64,000 nucleotides of DNA, taken from positions 62,001-126,000 of the forward strand of contig NZ_JAMBPR010000014.1 of the NCBI RefSeq assembly GCF_024206475.1, read 5' to 3'. Below, one piece after another: positions 43,597 through 54,045 of this stretch. Origin of the DNA: Paraburkholderia sp. CNPSo 3274 (GTDB lineage Bacteria > Pseudomonadota > Gammaproteobacteria > Burkholderiales > Burkholderiaceae). Position numbers and translations under genes: made by a program. The notes below the pieces were generated by a model, which saw only the letters and a program-made list of their open reading frames with translations, was not told the DNA's origin and searched no databases. Each line of letters opens with the position of its first letter. Within the stretch, counting starts at the first letter, position 1.

Positions 43597-46341
43597 GTGA
43601 ACATCATCGATGCCCACGCCGCGAGCGGCCATCAGAATCCTCCCCGCGGAATCGTCGCGTCGAAGCTGACGCCGCCCGCGGACAGCCCGTCACATCTGTT
43701 GCGCAGGCAACTGATCGAGACGATTGCAAGCGCCCAGACGGCGCGTCTCGTGCTGATCCGCGCTTCGGCGGGCTTCGGCAAGACCACGCTCCTGCAGCAG
43801 TACGCCGGGCATTGCCGCGCCCATCGCCGCGAGGTCGCGTGGCTGCGCCTCGACGCCGCCGACAACGACTTGGGGCGCTTCCTGCAGCATCTCGACGCCG
43901 CGTTGCCCGGCACACGCACGCCGCGCGCGCTCACGCTCGACCCGGACACGTTCGCGTCGAGCCTGATCGAGCGCGTGGCGGCGCACGGCAAGCCGCTCGC
44001 CATCCTGTTCGACGACTTCGAGTCGGTCCAGAGCCCCGCCGTGCTCGCCTTCATGCAAGACCTGATCGCCGCCCTGCCGCCTGGCAACGCGCTCGTGGCC
44101 GCCTCGCGCGTGACGCCCGAGCTCGGCATCGGGCGCATCCGCGCGCGCGGCGAGCTGCTCGACATCAATCCTGCCGCACTGCGCTTCACGCTCGCGGAGG
44201 CGAGTGCATTCATCCGCGAGAAATGCGCGCTGCCGCTGCGCGACGCCGATATCGCCACGCTTCATCGCTGCACCGAAGGCTGGGCCACGGCCATCTATCT
44301 GGCCACGCTCTCGCTGCGCACGCGCACCGACCATGCGGCCTTCGTCGCCTCGTTTTCGGGCACGAACCTCGAGCTCGCGGAATATCTCGCCGAGGACATC
44401 CTCGCACGGCAATCCGAAGCGTGCCGCTCGTTCCTGCTGGAGACGAGCGCGCTGCCGGAGTTCTCCGCCGCGCTTTGCGACGCCGCCACCGGACGCAACG
44501 ACAGCCGCGAGATGCTGGACTATCTGGAGCGCGCCAATCTCTTTCTCGTGCCGCTCGACGGCGAGCGTAGCTGGTATCGCTATCACCGGCTGTTCGCGAG
44601 CTTCTTGCAGCATCGGCTGCGTGCGGCGCAGCCGGAACGTGAACGCGAAGTGCACGGCGCGGCCGCACGCTGGTACCTCGATGCGCAACGTCCCGTGCCC
44701 GCCATCGACCATCTCCTCGACGCGGGCGACGAAGCCGGCGCGCTCGCCGAAATCGCACGCCATTCGCGTGCATTGCTCGGCAGCGGCCGGCTGCGCCTTT
44801 TGATGCGCTGGCTCGACCGCATCGGCGCCGCGCGGCTCGCCACGCGGCCCGACGTCGGCCTCACTTACGCATGGGTGCTGCTCCTGAACCGCCGCTATGC
44901 CGACGCCATGCGCACGACGCAGAGCATTGTCGAGGGCAGCGTCGGGCAGCCCAACCAGGACAGCGTGGCCTTCGTGGCCGAAGCGATTCGCGGCGTACTG
45001 CTCGCGCTCACCGACCAGGTCGAGGCATGCGCGCAAACGAGCGCTACCCTGCTCGATCGCTTGCCTGACCGTGCGAACTTCTCGTTCTATAGCCTCACGA
45101 ATTCGCTCGCCTTCAGCTACGTCTGCACCGATCGTTACGACGAAGCGCGCGGCGTGCTCTCGCGTGCGTTGCGGCGCGCTCACGATCATCCCTATGTCGT
45201 GATGCGCACGATGGCGGAAACCATCGAAGGGTGCATCGATCTGGTGCAGGGGCGGCTTGGCACGGCGCTGGCGCGGCTCGAAATTTCGGCGGCCAACGCC
45301 ACGGCGAACCGCACCGTGGACTCGGGCGGCGGCCGCACCAGCGTGGACGGCGTGCGCTCGCTCGCGCTCTACGAGAAAAACGCGCTCGATGAAATGACGC
45401 ATCTGCTCGCCGATGCGCTGCCGCGCGCCAAGCGTGTGGGCGTGACTGACGGGCTGATCGCCACGCATGTGCTTTCGGCGCGCGCGGCGCTCATCGAAGG
45501 CAATGTCGAGCAGTGGTTGCGCCTGCTCGCCGAGCTCGAACAGTTGGGCCGCGCAGTCGAATCGGACCGCGCCGTGAGCGCCGCATGGCTCGAACGCACG
45601 CGCGTCGCCACGCTCGATGGCCGCTTCGACGCCGCCGAGCAGGCGCTGCGCGCGGCCACGCTGCACGCGGATTGGGCGCGCCCGGGGGTCTCCTATCACG
45701 CGAGCGAGATCGACGAACCGGTGATCGCGCGCTGCCGCCTCGATATCGCGCAAGGACGCTACGCCACGGCTTGCGCGGCGCTGAGCGAAGCACTGGAGCA
45801 GGCGAGCGCGCGGCGGCGTCATTGGCGCGCGCTGAAGTTGCGAGTTTTGCTCGCACTCGCGCTCGACGGCAACGGCGAGCGCACCGCCGCCTTCGACACG
45901 CTCACGGAAGCGCTGCGCATGGCGAGCCACGAAGGCTTCGTGCGCGCGTTCCTCGATGAAGGCGAAGCACTCATGCGCCTGCTTCGCGCGTGGGCCGAGC
46001 GCGGCCCCACGCAGATCGGCTCGCTAGGCGTGGTGCCCGGTTTCGTCGCCCAGTTGCTGGACGGCGTGGCTCCCTCCCACGCGCGCATGGCGGATTCGAC
46101 GACGGGTGCCGCCGATCTCTCGCCCTACGCCGCGGATGCTCCCGGCGACGCGCTCACAGCGCGCGAGCTGGACGTGCTGCGCATGCTTACGGCAGGCCAC
46201 CGCAACCGCGTGATCGCGGAGAAGCTGTTCGTGTCGGAGCTGACGGTGAAGTCGCATCTTCGCAAGATCAACGCCAAGCTCGGCGCGGGCAACCGTACCC
46301 AGGCGGTCGCCATCGGCCGCGCGAAAGGGCTGATTCCCTGA
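43597..46341 (+). CDS. LuxR-family ATP-dependent activator (MalT/AlkS/LAL type)
   Basis: 914 residues, the size of MalT (901) and AlkS. Walker A IRASAGFGKTT (about 54-64), Walker B-like LAILFDDFES, a long helical TPR-like middle (about 330-830) and a C-terminal LuxR HTH (LTARELDVLRMLTAGHRN, SELTVKSHLRKI). These regulators multimerise with ATP and inducer and bind repeated boxes. Start GTG 43597 with AAGGA ten bases upstream. It is divergent from the acyl-CoA gene run, and AlkS controls a comparable set of alcohol, aldehyde and acyl-CoA genes, so it probably activates that run. Confidence 0.9.
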   Translation: MNIIDAHAASGHQNPPRGIVASKLTPPADSPSHLLRRQLIETIASAQTARLVLIRASAGFGKTTLLQQYAGHCRAHRREVAWLRLDAADNDLGRFLQHLDAALPGTRTPRALTLDPDTFASSLIERVAAHGKPLAILFDDFESVQSPAVLAFMQDLIAALPPGNALVAASRVTPELGIGRIRARGELLDINPAALRFTLAEASAFIREKCALPLRDADIATLHRCTEGWATAIYLATLSLRTRTDHAAFVASFSGTNLELAEYLAEDILARQSEACRSFLLETSALPEFSAALCDAATGRNDSREMLDYLERANLFLVPLDGERSWYRYHRLFASFLQHRLRAAQPEREREVHGAAARWYLDAQRPVPAIDHLLDAGDEAGALAEIARHSRALLGSGRLRLLMRWLDRIGAARLATRPDVGLTYAWVLLLNRRYADAMRTTQSIVEGSVGQPNQDSVAFVAEAIRGVLLALTDQVEACAQTSATLLDRLPDRANFSFYSLTNSLAFSYVCTDRYDEARGVLSRALRRAHDHPYVVMRTMAETIEGCIDLVQGRLGTALARLEISAANATANRTVDSGGGRTSVDGVRSLALYEKNALDEMTHLLADALPRAKRVGVTDGLIATHVLSARAALIEGNVEQWLRLLAELEQLGRAVESDRAVSAAWLERTRVATLDGRFDAAEQALRAATLHADWARPGVSYHASEIDEPVIARCRLDIAQGRYATACAALSEALEQASARRRHWRALKLRVLLALALDGNGERTAAFDTLTEALRMASHEGFVRAFLDEGEALMRLLRAWAERGPTQIGSLGVVPGFVAQLLDGVAPSHARMADSTTGAADLSPYAADAPGDALTARELDVLRMLTAGHRNRVIAEKLFVSELTVKSHLRKINAKLGAGNRTQAVAIGRAKGLIP

Positions 46342-46357
46342 TTCAGGAACCCGAACC

Positions 46358-46831
46358 ATGAACGATCGCCTGCACGCGAATGACATCTCGCTGAACGTTG
46401 CGCACGCGGCCGCCGAAAGCGACGACGACGCCCCGCCGCCCGGCTTCGTGGCGTTGCCGTTCCGCACGGGCTATATGGGTCAATTCGGCACGCTATACGT
46501 CGACGAAGCGCGCGGCGTGATCGGCACGCGCGTCAGCGAGCGCCATTTGAACAATCTGGATATCGCGCACGGCGGCATGCTGGCCACGCTCGCCGACACC
46601 GCCATTGGCGCGGCCATGATACGCGCGGCGGGACGCGAACGCCCGGCGGTCACGGCGCATCTGGGGCTCGATTACCTCGGTTCCGTGCGTCCCGGCGACT
46701 GGCTGGAAGCGCACGTGGCGCTCGACAAAATGGGCGCACGCCTGCGCTTTGCCACGTGCCGCCTGATCGTCGATGAGCGCTGCGTGCTCAAAGCCAACGC
46801 GACCTTCGCGGTGCTGAGCCCGCCGGCCTGA
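46358..46831 (+). CDS. PaaI-type hot-dog thioesterase
   Basis: 157 residues. The motif LNNLDIAHGGMLATLADTA (about 66-84) carries the Asp/Gly-Gly signature of acyl-CoA thioesterases. It may release CoA from dead-end acyl-CoAs. Starts 16 bp after the LAL regulator stop on the same strand, so the two are likely cotranscribed, linking it to the acyl-CoA pathway. Confidence 0.87.
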   Translation: MNDRLHANDISLNVAHAAAESDDDAPPPGFVALPFRTGYMGQFGTLYVDEARGVIGTRVSERHLNNLDIAHGGMLATLADTAIGAAMIRAAGRERPAVTAHLGLDYLGSVRPGDWLEAHVALDKMGARLRFATCRLIVDERCVLKANATFAVLSPPA

Positions 46832-46864
46832 GCGCCGAGCTCGCGCCAGGTGCGGACAGCATGA

Positions 46865-46892
46865 CGCCGCCGCCCCTTTCGAGGCGGCGGCG
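46865..46892. other. GC-rich perfect hairpin between convergent genes
   Basis: CGCCGCCGCC-N8-GGCGGCGGCG, 10-bp perfect stem, between the thioesterase and csbD genes, which converge. No T-tract follows on either strand, so it may be a Rho-assisted or structural end rather than an intrinsic terminator. Confidence 0.4.
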
Positions 46893-46927
46893 CTGTGGGT
46901 TAGCCATCGCTTGTCAGTGACCGCTTG

Positions 46928-47125
46928 TCAGTGATGGCGCTTCACGTCCTTCGCCATGTCCTTTGCGGCCTCCTTCATGTCACCAACGTTCTTGCGTGCC
47001 TGACCAGCTTCCTGCTGGAGGTCCCCCTTCAATTCGCGCGCCGGGTTGTCGGTTGCGCGGCCCACGGCCTCATTGACCTTGCCCTTCACCTTCTCAGCCG
47101 TGCCCTTCACCTGGTCCTTGTTCAT
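46928..47125 (-). CDS. CsbD-family stress protein
   Basis: 65 residues, the full length of the family. Sequence MNKDQVKGTAEKVKGKVNEA with repeated helical K/A/E-rich segments. CsbD/YjbJ proteins are abundant in stationary phase and under osmotic stress; the molecular role is unknown. Start ATG 47125 with GGAG seven bases upstream; longer frames are not supported. It lies just downstream of cyoD on the same strand. Confidence 0.92.
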   Translation of the reverse strand: MNKDQVKGTAEKVKGKVNEAVGRATDNPARELKGDLQQEAGQARKNVGDMKEAAKDMAKDVKRHH

Positions 47126-47232
47126 GGTCACACTCCACGTAAAAGCGACGATGTGTCGCGACGCTTCGTATAGCGCATGCACTGTGCCTGAGGTTTCCGG
47201 CGCGCGCGTATTGAGGGACGCAACATAACGCG

Positions 47233-47607
47233 TCAATCGTGCGCCATGGCGCGGTCGATCGAGATCTGCGTAGGCATCATGTTGACGTTCGCGTTGTGCA
47301 TGACCCACAGCGAAAGCCCGACAATCACCGCAATCAGAAACGCCGTGCAGACAAAAATGGCCGTGTTGGCGCGCTGGCTGCGTGATGCACCGATATGCAG
47401 GAAATACACGAGTTGCACGACGAGCTGCGCGATGCAGAGCACGACGATGGCCGCAAGCCCGAAGGCCGGCGAAACGACTCGAAACATCACCACACCGAAC
47501 GACGCGAGCGTCAGCACGAGCGAGAGCACGGTGCCGATCATGTAGCCCTTGAGGCTGCCGTGCGACGCGTCATGCACGGCGTGGTGAGTGGCATGGGACT
47601 GGCTCAC
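47233..47607 (-). CDS. cyoD: cytochrome bo3 ubiquinol oxidase subunit IV
   Basis: 124 residues, three membrane helices ([57 protein letters not shown]). The QLVYFLHI segment is typical of CyoD. It assists assembly of the Cu(B) site in the oxidase. Start GTG 47607 overlaps the cyoC stop (GTGA). Last gene of cyoABCD. Confidence 0.93.
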   Translation of the reverse strand: MSQSHATHHAVHDASHGSLKGYMIGTVLSLVLTLASFGVVMFRVVSPAFGLAAIVVLCIAQLVVQLVYFLHIGASRSQRANTAIFVCTAFLIAVIVGLSLWVMHNANVNMMPTQISIDRAMAHD

Positions 47608-48212
47608 AGGAAACCTCGCAGATAAACGAACGTAAACACACAGATCCACACGAGATCGAGAAAGTGCCAGAAGAGGCTCAGGCAAGCGAGGCGGCGGCGA
47701 ACCGTGCCGGTCAGACCGAACTTGAAGGTCTGGTGCATCATGATCGCGATCCACAACAGACCTGCCGTGACGTGCAGGCCGTGCGTGCCGACCAGCGTGA
47801 AGTACGCCGAAAGATATGCGCTCGTGCCGGGCCCCGCTCCGTCGGCGATGAGCTTGGCGAACTCGTTCACCTCCATCGCGACGAAGCCCGCGCCGAACAG
47901 GAACGTGACGGCGAGCCACACGATCACCTGGCCGCGCCGCTGCGCGTAGAGATTCAGCATGGCCATGCCAAAGGTGACACTGCTCGCAAGCAGCAGCAGC
48001 GTTTCGCCTAGCACGTAGGGCAGCTCGAACAGATCTCTCGCGCCCGGACCGCCTGCCGTCGCATTCGCGAGCACGCCGAACGTGGCGAAGAGCGTCGCGA
48101 AGATGAGGCAGTCGCTCATCAGGTAGATCCAGAAGCCCAGTGTGGTCCTGGTACTGTCGTGATCATGGCCATGACCATGACCATGGGCGTGATTAGTAGC
48201 AGCGTGAGCCAT
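47604..48212 (-). CDS. cyoC: cytochrome bo3 ubiquinol oxidase subunit III
   Basis: 202 residues, five membrane helices. The His-rich start ([12 protein letters not shown]) is more extended than in E. coli CyoC and could bind metal. Core motifs [19 protein letters not shown] and [14 protein letters not shown] with WHFLDLVWI. Follows cyoB with 3 bp between, same strand. Confidence 0.94.
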   Translation of the reverse strand: MAHAATNHAHGHGHGHDHDSTRTTLGFWIYLMSDCLIFATLFATFGVLANATAGGPGARDLFELPYVLGETLLLLASSVTFGMAMLNLYAQRRGQVIVWLAVTFLFGAGFVAMEVNEFAKLIADGAGPGTSAYLSAYFTLVGTHGLHVTAGLLWIAIMMHQTFKFGLTGTVRRRLACLSLFWHFLDLVWICVFTFVYLRGFL

Positions 48213-48215
48213 GGT

Positions 48216-50225
48216 TTACGCCATCTCCTCAATGTGCTCGGATTGATCGAAACGCTGGATGCCGAGTTGCTTGAAGCGCGCGTTCTCGATGCGCTCGACC
48301 TCGGCGGCCGGGACCCAGTAATCCACGTCCTGGTTGTAAGTGCGCACGATGAACGTGGCGATCATGCCGATGAGCCCCGCCACCGCGAACAGCCACATGT
48401 GCCATACGATCGCAAAGCCGAACAGCAGGCTGAATGCGGCGATGATGAAGCCCGCACCCGTATTGCGGGGCATATGGATGTCTTCGTACCTGCGCGGCTG
48501 CACGTAGGCGCGGCCCGCTTCCTTGTTGTCCCAGTGCTGCTCCATCGAGGTGATCTCCGGCAGCACGGCGAAGTTGTAGAACGGCGCGGGCGAAGCGGTC
48601 GACCACTCGAGGCTGCGGCCATCCCACGGGTCACCGGTCACGTCGCGGTTCGCTTCGCGATCGCGCAGGCTCACCACGATCTGCACGATGAACGAGAGAA
48701 TGCCGAGGCCCACGAACACCGCGCCCACGAGCGCCACCACGAGCCACGGATGCCACTCGGCCACTTCATAGTGATTCATGCGTCGCGTCATGCCTTCGAA
48801 GCCGAGAATGTAGAGCGGCGTGAACGCGAGCCAGTAGCCGATCAGCCAGCACCAGAACGACACCTTGCCCCAGAACTCGTTGAGCGTGAAACCAAACACC
48901 TTGGGGAACCAGAAGCTCACACCCGCAAGACAACCGAACACCACCCCGCCGATGATCACGTTATGGAAGTGCGCAACGAGAAAGAGCGAGTTATGCAGCA
49001 CGAAGTCCGCACCAGGCACGGCCAGCAGCACGCCCGTCATGCCGCCCACGGCGAACGTCACCATGAAGCCGATGGTCCAGAGCGTGGCGCTGTGATAGCG
49101 GATGCGGCCGCGGTACATCGTGAAGAGCCAGTTGAAGAGCTTCACGCCGGTCGGAATCGAAATGACCGTGGTCATGATGCCGAAGAACGCATTGACGTTC
49201 GCGCCCGAGCCCATCGTGAAAAAGTGGTGCAGCCACACGAAGAACGAAAGAATGCCGATCGACGCCGTGGCATAGACCATCGACTTGTAGCCGAACAGCG
49301 GCTTGCCTGAGAACGTCGCAATGATTTCCGAGTACGCACCGAATGCGGGCAAGATGAGGATGTACACCTCCGGGTGACCCCAGACCCAGATCAGGTTGAT
49401 GTACATCATCGCGTTGCCGCCCAGCTCGTTCGTGAAGAAGTGCATGTCGAAGTAGCGGTCCATCGTGAGCAGCGCGAGCGTGGCGGTGAGCACCGGGAAC
49501 ACGGCAACGATCAGGATGTTGGTGATGAACGCCGTCCACACGAACACCGGCATTTTCATCATGTCCATGCCCGGCGCGCGCATGCGCAGGATCGTGACGA
49601 TGAAGTTGATGCCCGAGAGCGTGGTGCCGAGGCCCGATAGCTGCAGCGACCATATGTAGTAGTCCATACCCACTGTCGGGCTATAACCAAGCTCCGAGAG
49701 CGGCGGATAGGCCACCCAGCCCGTGGCCGCAAAATCGCCCACGAACATGGAGACCATCACGAGCACGGCGCCCACCACCGAAAGCCAGAAGGAGAGCGAG
49801 TTGACGAACGGATAGGCCACGTCGCGCGCGCCGATCTGCAGCGGCACGACCACGTTCATCAAGCCGAGAATGAGCGGCGTGGCCACGAAGAAGATCATGA
49901 TGACGCCGTGCGCCGTGAAGATCTGGTCGTAGTGATGCGGCGGCAGATAGCCCGCGGCGTCGCCATACGCGATGGCTTGTTGCGCGCGCATCATGATCGC
50001 GTCGGCGAAACCGCGCAGCAGCATGACGACCGCGAAAATGATGTACATGACACCAATGCGCTTGTGATCGACCGACGTGATCCACTCGCGCCACAAATAG
50101 CCCCACTTGCCCGCGATCGTGATCGCGGCGAGCAAGGCAAGACCGCCGAGCGCCACGACGGCGCCCGTGCCCATGATGATCGGCTCGTGCCAGGGAACGG
50201 CGTCGAGCGTGAGTTTTCCGAACAT
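48216..50225 (-). CDS. cyoB: cytochrome bo3 ubiquinol oxidase subunit I
   Basis: 669 residues. Haem-copper oxidase core that reduces O2 to water and pumps protons. Haem and Cu(B) His motifs: [32 protein letters not shown] and [12 protein letters not shown]. The D-channel and Tyr of the HPEVY motif are intact. The long C-terminal extension specific to quinol oxidases is present. ATG 50225 is chosen; the 38-residue upstream extension is low-complexity and overlaps cyoA. Confidence 0.96.
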   Translation of the reverse strand: MFGKLTLDAVPWHEPIIMGTGAVVALGGLALLAAITIAGKWGYLWREWITSVDHKRIGVMYIIFAVVMLLRGFADAIMMRAQQAIAYGDAAGYLPPHHYDQIFTAHGVIMIFFVATPLILGLMNVVVPLQIGARDVAYPFVNSLSFWLSVVGAVLVMVSMFVGDFAATGWVAYPPLSELGYSPTVGMDYYIWSLQLSGLGTTLSGINFIVTILRMRAPGMDMMKMPVFVWTAFITNILIVAVFPVLTATLALLTMDRYFDMHFFTNELGGNAMMYINLIWVWGHPEVYILILPAFGAYSEIIATFSGKPLFGYKSMVYATASIGILSFFVWLHHFFTMGSGANVNAFFGIMTTVISIPTGVKLFNWLFTMYRGRIRYHSATLWTIGFMVTFAVGGMTGVLLAVPGADFVLHNSLFLVAHFHNVIIGGVVFGCLAGVSFWFPKVFGFTLNEFWGKVSFWCWLIGYWLAFTPLYILGFEGMTRRMNHYEVAEWHPWLVVALVGAVFVGLGILSFIVQIVVSLRDREANRDVTGDPWDGRSLEWSTASPAPFYNFAVLPEITSMEQHWDNKEAGRAYVQPRRYEDIHMPRNTGAGFIIAAFSLLFGFAIVWHMWLFAVAGLIGMIATFIVRTYNQDVDYWVPAAEVERIENARFKQLGIQRFDQSEHIEEMA

Positions 50226-50232
50226 GGTGTGA

Positions 50233-51246
50233 TTACTCCGCTGCCAGGATGGCACTACGGTTGAGCGTGAGCGCCGCGGCGCCTGTGCCAGGGACTGCGC
50301 TTGGGACCGTGCCGCAAATCGGATTGCCGTGCACGTCACGCATGTATTTGCCGACCACGCCGTCGAACAGGCCCGGCGCGACGTTCGAATAGAGCATCAC
50401 CGGCGTCTTTTCGCCCGGCAACGCGAGCTGTTCGTAGGCCGCGCGGCTCAGCATCGTGGGCGACGACTTCGCCTGCGCGATCCAGGCGTCGAAGTCGGCG
50501 CGGCTTTTGGCCAGCGTTTCGAAATGCATGTCGGAGAAGCCCGGGCCGCTGAATGCCGCCGAGCGGCCTGCATAGATGCCGGGCTCATTCGCGATGAGGT
50601 GCAGCTTCGTCTGCATGGCAGGCATCGCATACACCTGGCTGCCCAGTTGCGGGATGAAGAACGAGTTCATCAGCGACTCGGCGGTGAGGTTGAACTCAAC
50701 GGGCGTATCCACGGGGATCGCGAGCTGGTTCACGGAGGCCACGCCGTAGTCCGGGTAGATGAAGAGCCACTTCCAGTTGAGCGCGACCACGTCCACGCGC
50801 ACGGGCTTCGTTTGCGATTCGATCGGGCGATACGGGTCGAGCGAGTGCGTCGTGCGCCAGATCAGCACGGCGAGCGTGAGCACGATCACGCACGGAATCG
50901 TCCACACCACCACTTCGATGGCCGTGGAATGCGACCAGCGCGGCGCGTAAGTCGCCTTCGTGTTGGAGGCGCGGTAGCGCCACGCGAACCACAACGTGAG
51001 CACGATCACGGGAATCACGACGAGCAGCATCAGGCCGAGCGCGATCAGGATCAGGTTCTTTTCCTGGACGCCGATGTCGCCCTTCGGGGCGAGCAGCGCC
51101 ATGTTGCAGCCGCTGAGCAGCACGAGCGGTGTGCCCCCCGCGACGAGAGCCGCGCGGCGCAGAAAGCGGGTAATGTGGGGTGGACGTGGTGAAGAAGGCG
51201 GGCCGGCCGTAGCGGCCCGCCCCGAGCGAGGGTCTGGATTGCACAT
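50233..51246 (-). CDS. cyoA: cytochrome bo3 ubiquinol oxidase subunit II (lipoprotein)
   Basis: 337 residues. Signal with lipobox (LVLLSGC, Cys about 48), two membrane helices ([20 protein letters not shown] and [20 protein letters not shown]) and a cupredoxin-like domain ([24 protein letters not shown]) lacking the Cu(A) Cys ligands, as in quinol oxidases. The N-terminal extension before the lipobox is long (about 45 residues). First gene of cyoABCD; no cyoE is adjacent in the window. Divergent from a MocR regulator. Confidence 0.94.
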   Translation of the reverse strand: MCNPDPRSGRAATAGPPSSPRPPHITRFLRRAALVAGGTPLVLLSGCNMALLAPKGDIGVQEKNLILIALGLMLLVVIPVIVLTLWFAWRYRASNTKATYAPRWSHSTAIEVVVWTIPCVIVLTLAVLIWRTTHSLDPYRPIESQTKPVRVDVVALNWKWLFIYPDYGVASVNQLAIPVDTPVEFNLTAESLMNSFFIPQLGSQVYAMPAMQTKLHLIANEPGIYAGRSAAFSGPGFSDMHFETLAKSRADFDAWIAQAKSSPTMLSRAAYEQLALPGEKTPVMLYSNVAPGLFDGVVGKYMRDVHGNPICGTVPSAVPGTGAAALTLNRSAILAAE

Positions 51247-51337
51247 GTCTGGTTCCAAGATTGACGTTCGCGCAAACCCATCCATACGTGCTCACTCTGC
51301 TGCCGCACGAGCGGCCTCGGAGGGCCGCCGCAGAAGC

Positions 51338-51408
51338 CATACATAGCCTATATGTATGGATTTACGCGCTTCATGCACGCATGCTAGAGTAAGACATGAC
51401 GCATACAT
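51338..51408. promoter_or_regulatory. CATACATA inverted repeat plus third half-site between cyoA and mocR
   Basis: CATACATA (51338-51345) and TATGTATG (51351-51358) are perfect inverse complements with a 5-bp spacer; CATACAT recurs at 51402-51408. Together they form three half-sites in the 172-bp divergent space, the pattern of MocR-type binding regions (a pair plus an accessory half-site). They lie about 95-160 bp upstream of cyoA and just before the regulator start, so they could control both. Confidence 0.6.
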
Positions 51409-51418
51409 CCGCGACAGA

Positions 51419-52813
51419 ATGACACACGACCAAGCTGCCGAAAGCGCCGGCGAGATCAATGCATGGGCCACGGCGATGCAGTCCGGCAACAGCCCGCGCT
51501 ACCTCCAGCTCGCCGATTTCATCGAAGGCGCGGTGGCGCAAGGCACACTGCGCCCCGGCGAGCGCGTGCCCGCGCAGCGCAGCCTCGCCACCCTGCTTTC
51601 GGTCGATCTGACCACCGTCACGCGCGGCTTCAACGAAGCCAGGCGGCGCGGGCTGATCGAGGCGCGCGGGCCGCTAGGCACCTTCATTGCCGCGCCGCGC
51701 GCCGAATTGCTCCAGCGCGTGGACCTCAGCATGAACATCCCGCCCGCGCCCGCCGGCCTCGACATGAACGCGTTGCTGCGCGAAGGCATGGCGCGCGTGC
51801 TGGTGCGCAGCGACGCCGATCTGCTCATGACCTACCACATGGGCGGCGGCGGCCGCGCCGACTGGCACGCGGGCGCGAAGTGGTTGCAGCCCATGCTCGG
51901 CCACGTCGGGCCCGATCGCGTGGTGGTCTGTCCCGGCGCGCAGGCGGCGCTTGCCGCGCTCATCCTCGCCTTCACGCAGCCGGGCGAGGTCATCCTCGCC
52001 GAGCCGCTGCTCTATCCGGGCCTGCCGCACGCGGCGGCGCAACTGGGCCGCCGCATCGCCCCCGTTGCCGTCGATGCCCACGGCATGCGCCCCGACGCGC
52101 TCGAAGCGGCTTGCCGCGAGCACGCGGCGCGGCTCATCTACGTGAATCCCACGTTGCAGAACCCGACGACGGCGACCATGCCGCAGGCGCGCCGCCTGGA
52201 AATCCTGCGGGTGGCGCAGCGCTGCGGCGCGCGTATCGTCGAAGACGATCCTTACTGGCGTTTCGCGCCCGATGCGCCCGCGCCGCTTGCCCGGCTCGCG
52301 CCCACTCAGGTCTGCTATCTCGCGACGCTTTCCAAGACGCTCTCGCCCGGCTTGCGCACGGCTTACCTCGCGCTGCCCGATCAAGAGGCGCACACACGCT
52401 TCGTGGCCGCGCTGCGCACGTTCTCGCTCATGGCCGCGCCGCTCACCAACGCGCTCGCCACGCACTGGATCGAGGAAGGCGTGGCCGAGCAGATCTTCGC
52501 GGATGTGAAGGCCGAAGCGCGCGAGCGCCAGCGCATCGCGGCGCACACGCTGGGATCGTCGGCGGGCGCGGGCATTCACCTCTGGTACACGCTGCCGCGC
52601 TACTGGCAGGCGCGCGAGCTGGCCGCGGCCGCGAGCACCGAGGGCCTCGCCGTGGCGCCCTCAACGGCGTTCCAGCAAGGCCCGGAAACCGCGAACGCGA
52701 TCCGCATTTCTCTGGGTGCGACGGGCGGGCGCGAACAACTGCAGGCCGCGCTGCGCAAGCTCTCGGCGCTGCTCGCGAACGACCGCAGCGCGCATGCGCA
52801 AGTCATCGTGTGA
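51419..52813 (+). CDS. MocR-type regulator (GntR HTH fused to aminotransferase-like domain)
   Basis: 464 residues. N-terminal GntR winged HTH (LQLADFIEGAVAQGTLRPGERVPAQRSLA in separate motifs, about 28-95; DLTTVTRGFNEARRRGLI) and a fold-type I aminotransferase domain. PLP Lys in ATLSKTLSPGLR, Asp/Tyr region VEDDPYWRF, NPTLQNPTT. PLP is likely an effector or cofactor. ATG 51419 is preferred over the in-frame ATG 51356, which lies inside the inverted repeat. Divergent from cyoABCD, a candidate target. Confidence 0.88.
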   Translation: MTHDQAAESAGEINAWATAMQSGNSPRYLQLADFIEGAVAQGTLRPGERVPAQRSLATLLSVDLTTVTRGFNEARRRGLIEARGPLGTFIAAPRAELLQRVDLSMNIPPAPAGLDMNALLREGMARVLVRSDADLLMTYHMGGGGRADWHAGAKWLQPMLGHVGPDRVVVCPGAQAALAALILAFTQPGEVILAEPLLYPGLPHAAAQLGRRIAPVAVDAHGMRPDALEAACREHAARLIYVNPTLQNPTTATMPQARRLEILRVAQRCGARIVEDDPYWRFAPDAPAPLARLAPTQVCYLATLSKTLSPGLRTAYLALPDQEAHTRFVAALRTFSLMAAPLTNALATHWIEEGVAEQIFADVKAEARERQRIAAHTLGSSAGAGIHLWYTLPRYWQARELAAAASTEGLAVAPSTAFQQGPETANAIRISLGATGGREQLQAALRKLSALLANDRSAHAQVIV

Positions 52814-53010
52814 CGGCATTTGCCGCGACTTTCCCCCTGGCATCGCAATTGCTGCGGTGTATCGTTTCCCTTCTCCAGCGCGGCTGCGCGACCATGCCCA
52901 CATAATGGCAAAGACGCGGCGCAGCGGCGCAAGTACACTCGTCGCAGCAGCCGCGACCGGATTCGAGTAACCGCGCCCGCAAGGGCGCCCCACATGCGGG
53001 AGATAGGACG

Positions 53011-53907
53011 ATGGCAAACGAGCAAATGCTTGCGCAGATGCGCGACAAACCGGGCTTCATCGCCGCGCTGGACCAGAGCGGCGGTTCGACGCCTGGCGCG
53101 CTGCGCCAGTACGGCATCCCCGAAAGCGCGTATAGCGGCGACGCCGAAATGTTCCGCCTCATCCATGAAATGCGTGTGCGCATCATCAGCGCCCCCGCGT
53201 TCACGGGCGAGAAGGTGATTGGCGCGATCCTCTTCGAGGCGACCATGGATGGTCAGGCGCAAGGCAAGCCCGTGCCCGGCTTCCTCTGGAACGAGCGCAG
53301 CGTCGTGCCGTTCCTCAAGGTCGACAAGGGGCTGGAGGCCGAGGCCGACGGCGTGCGTCTCATGAAGCCGATTCCTGGCCTCGACGCCCTGCTCGAACGC
53401 GCGGTGAAAGCCGGCATTTTCGGCACCAAGATGCGCTCGGTGATCGAGCATGCCTCGCCTTTGGGTATCGCTTCGATCGCCGCGCAGCAGTTCGCATTCG
53501 GTGCGCAGATTTCCGCGCACGGACTCGTGCCGATTCTCGAGCCCGAAGTCTCGATCAAGGCCCCCGACAAGGCCAAGGCCGAGAAGCTATTGCGCGACGA
53601 ACTGCTCAAGGGGCTCAACGCGCTGCCCGCCTCGCAGAACGTGATGATCAAGCTCACGATTCCCGATACGCCCGACTTCTATCTGCCGCTCATCGAACAT
53701 CCGCGTGTGGTGCGCGTGGTGGCGCTCTCCGGCGGCTATTCGCGCACTGACGCGTGCGCGCGTCTCGCCAAAAACCATCGAATGATTGCAAGCTTTTCGC
53801 GCGCGCTCATCAACGACCTCACGAAATCGATGAGCGACACCGAGTTCGACGCCGCGCTCGCCGCGAGCATCGACGAAATCTGGAAGGCCTCGGTGCAGAA
53901 GGCCTGA
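53011..53907 (+). CDS. fda: class I fructose-bisphosphate aldolase
   Basis: 298 residues, bacterial class I type (Staphylococcus/Burkholderia Fda). Recognised by FIAALDQSGGSTPGALRQYG near the N-terminus and VMIKLTIPD, VVALSGGYSR further on; the Schiff-base Lys lies in these Lys-containing strands. It cleaves fructose 1,6-bisphosphate to DHAP and glyceraldehyde 3-phosphate. AGGA precedes ATG 53011. Follows mocR after a 197-bp gap without other genes. Confidence 0.92.
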   Translation: MANEQMLAQMRDKPGFIAALDQSGGSTPGALRQYGIPESAYSGDAEMFRLIHEMRVRIISAPAFTGEKVIGAILFEATMDGQAQGKPVPGFLWNERSVVPFLKVDKGLEAEADGVRLMKPIPGLDALLERAVKAGIFGTKMRSVIEHASPLGIASIAAQQFAFGAQISAHGLVPILEPEVSIKAPDKAKAEKLLRDELLKGLNALPASQNVMIKLTIPDTPDFYLPLIEHPRVVRVVALSGGYSRTDACARLAKNHRMIASFSRALINDLTKSMSDTEFDAALAASIDEIWKASVQKA

Positions 53908-53925
53908 ACGCGGCCTGCAGCCGCG

Positions 53926-53942
53926 CCGGGCGTGGCGCCCGG
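53926..53942 (+). terminator. hairpin after the class I aldolase gene
   Basis: CCGGGCG-TGG-CGCCCGG, a 7-bp GC stem 18 bp past the stop codon, followed by TCCTTACA. It is a short T-poor terminator candidate. Confidence 0.4.
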
Positions 53943-54045
53943 TCCTTACACCGGTCAGGGATGTGAAAACGAGATGACACGCAGCCGGCCTCATTAATCG
54001 GGGCCGGTTATACTTGCGCCTTCTTTTTTCTCCTACGCACCGGCC

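Noticed and set aside
43690..45930. 746-codon open frame on the minus strand opposite the LAL regulator
   Set aside because: Arg/His/Ala/Gln-rich composition with no family features. It is an antisense shadow of a GC-rich gene whose plus-strand frame has clear Walker and LuxR motifs.
46865..46892. Intrinsic terminator after the thioesterase gene
   Set aside because: The stem is perfect but no T-tract follows on either strand, so it is listed only as a hairpin.
47233..51246. Complete cyoABCDE operon
   Set aside because: cyoE (haem O synthase) is not present; the gene after cyoD on this strand is csbD.
51356..51418. Upstream ATG for the MocR regulator
   Set aside because: It lies within the CATACATA inverted repeat and the added 21 residues are Cys/His/Arg-rich with no GntR homology.
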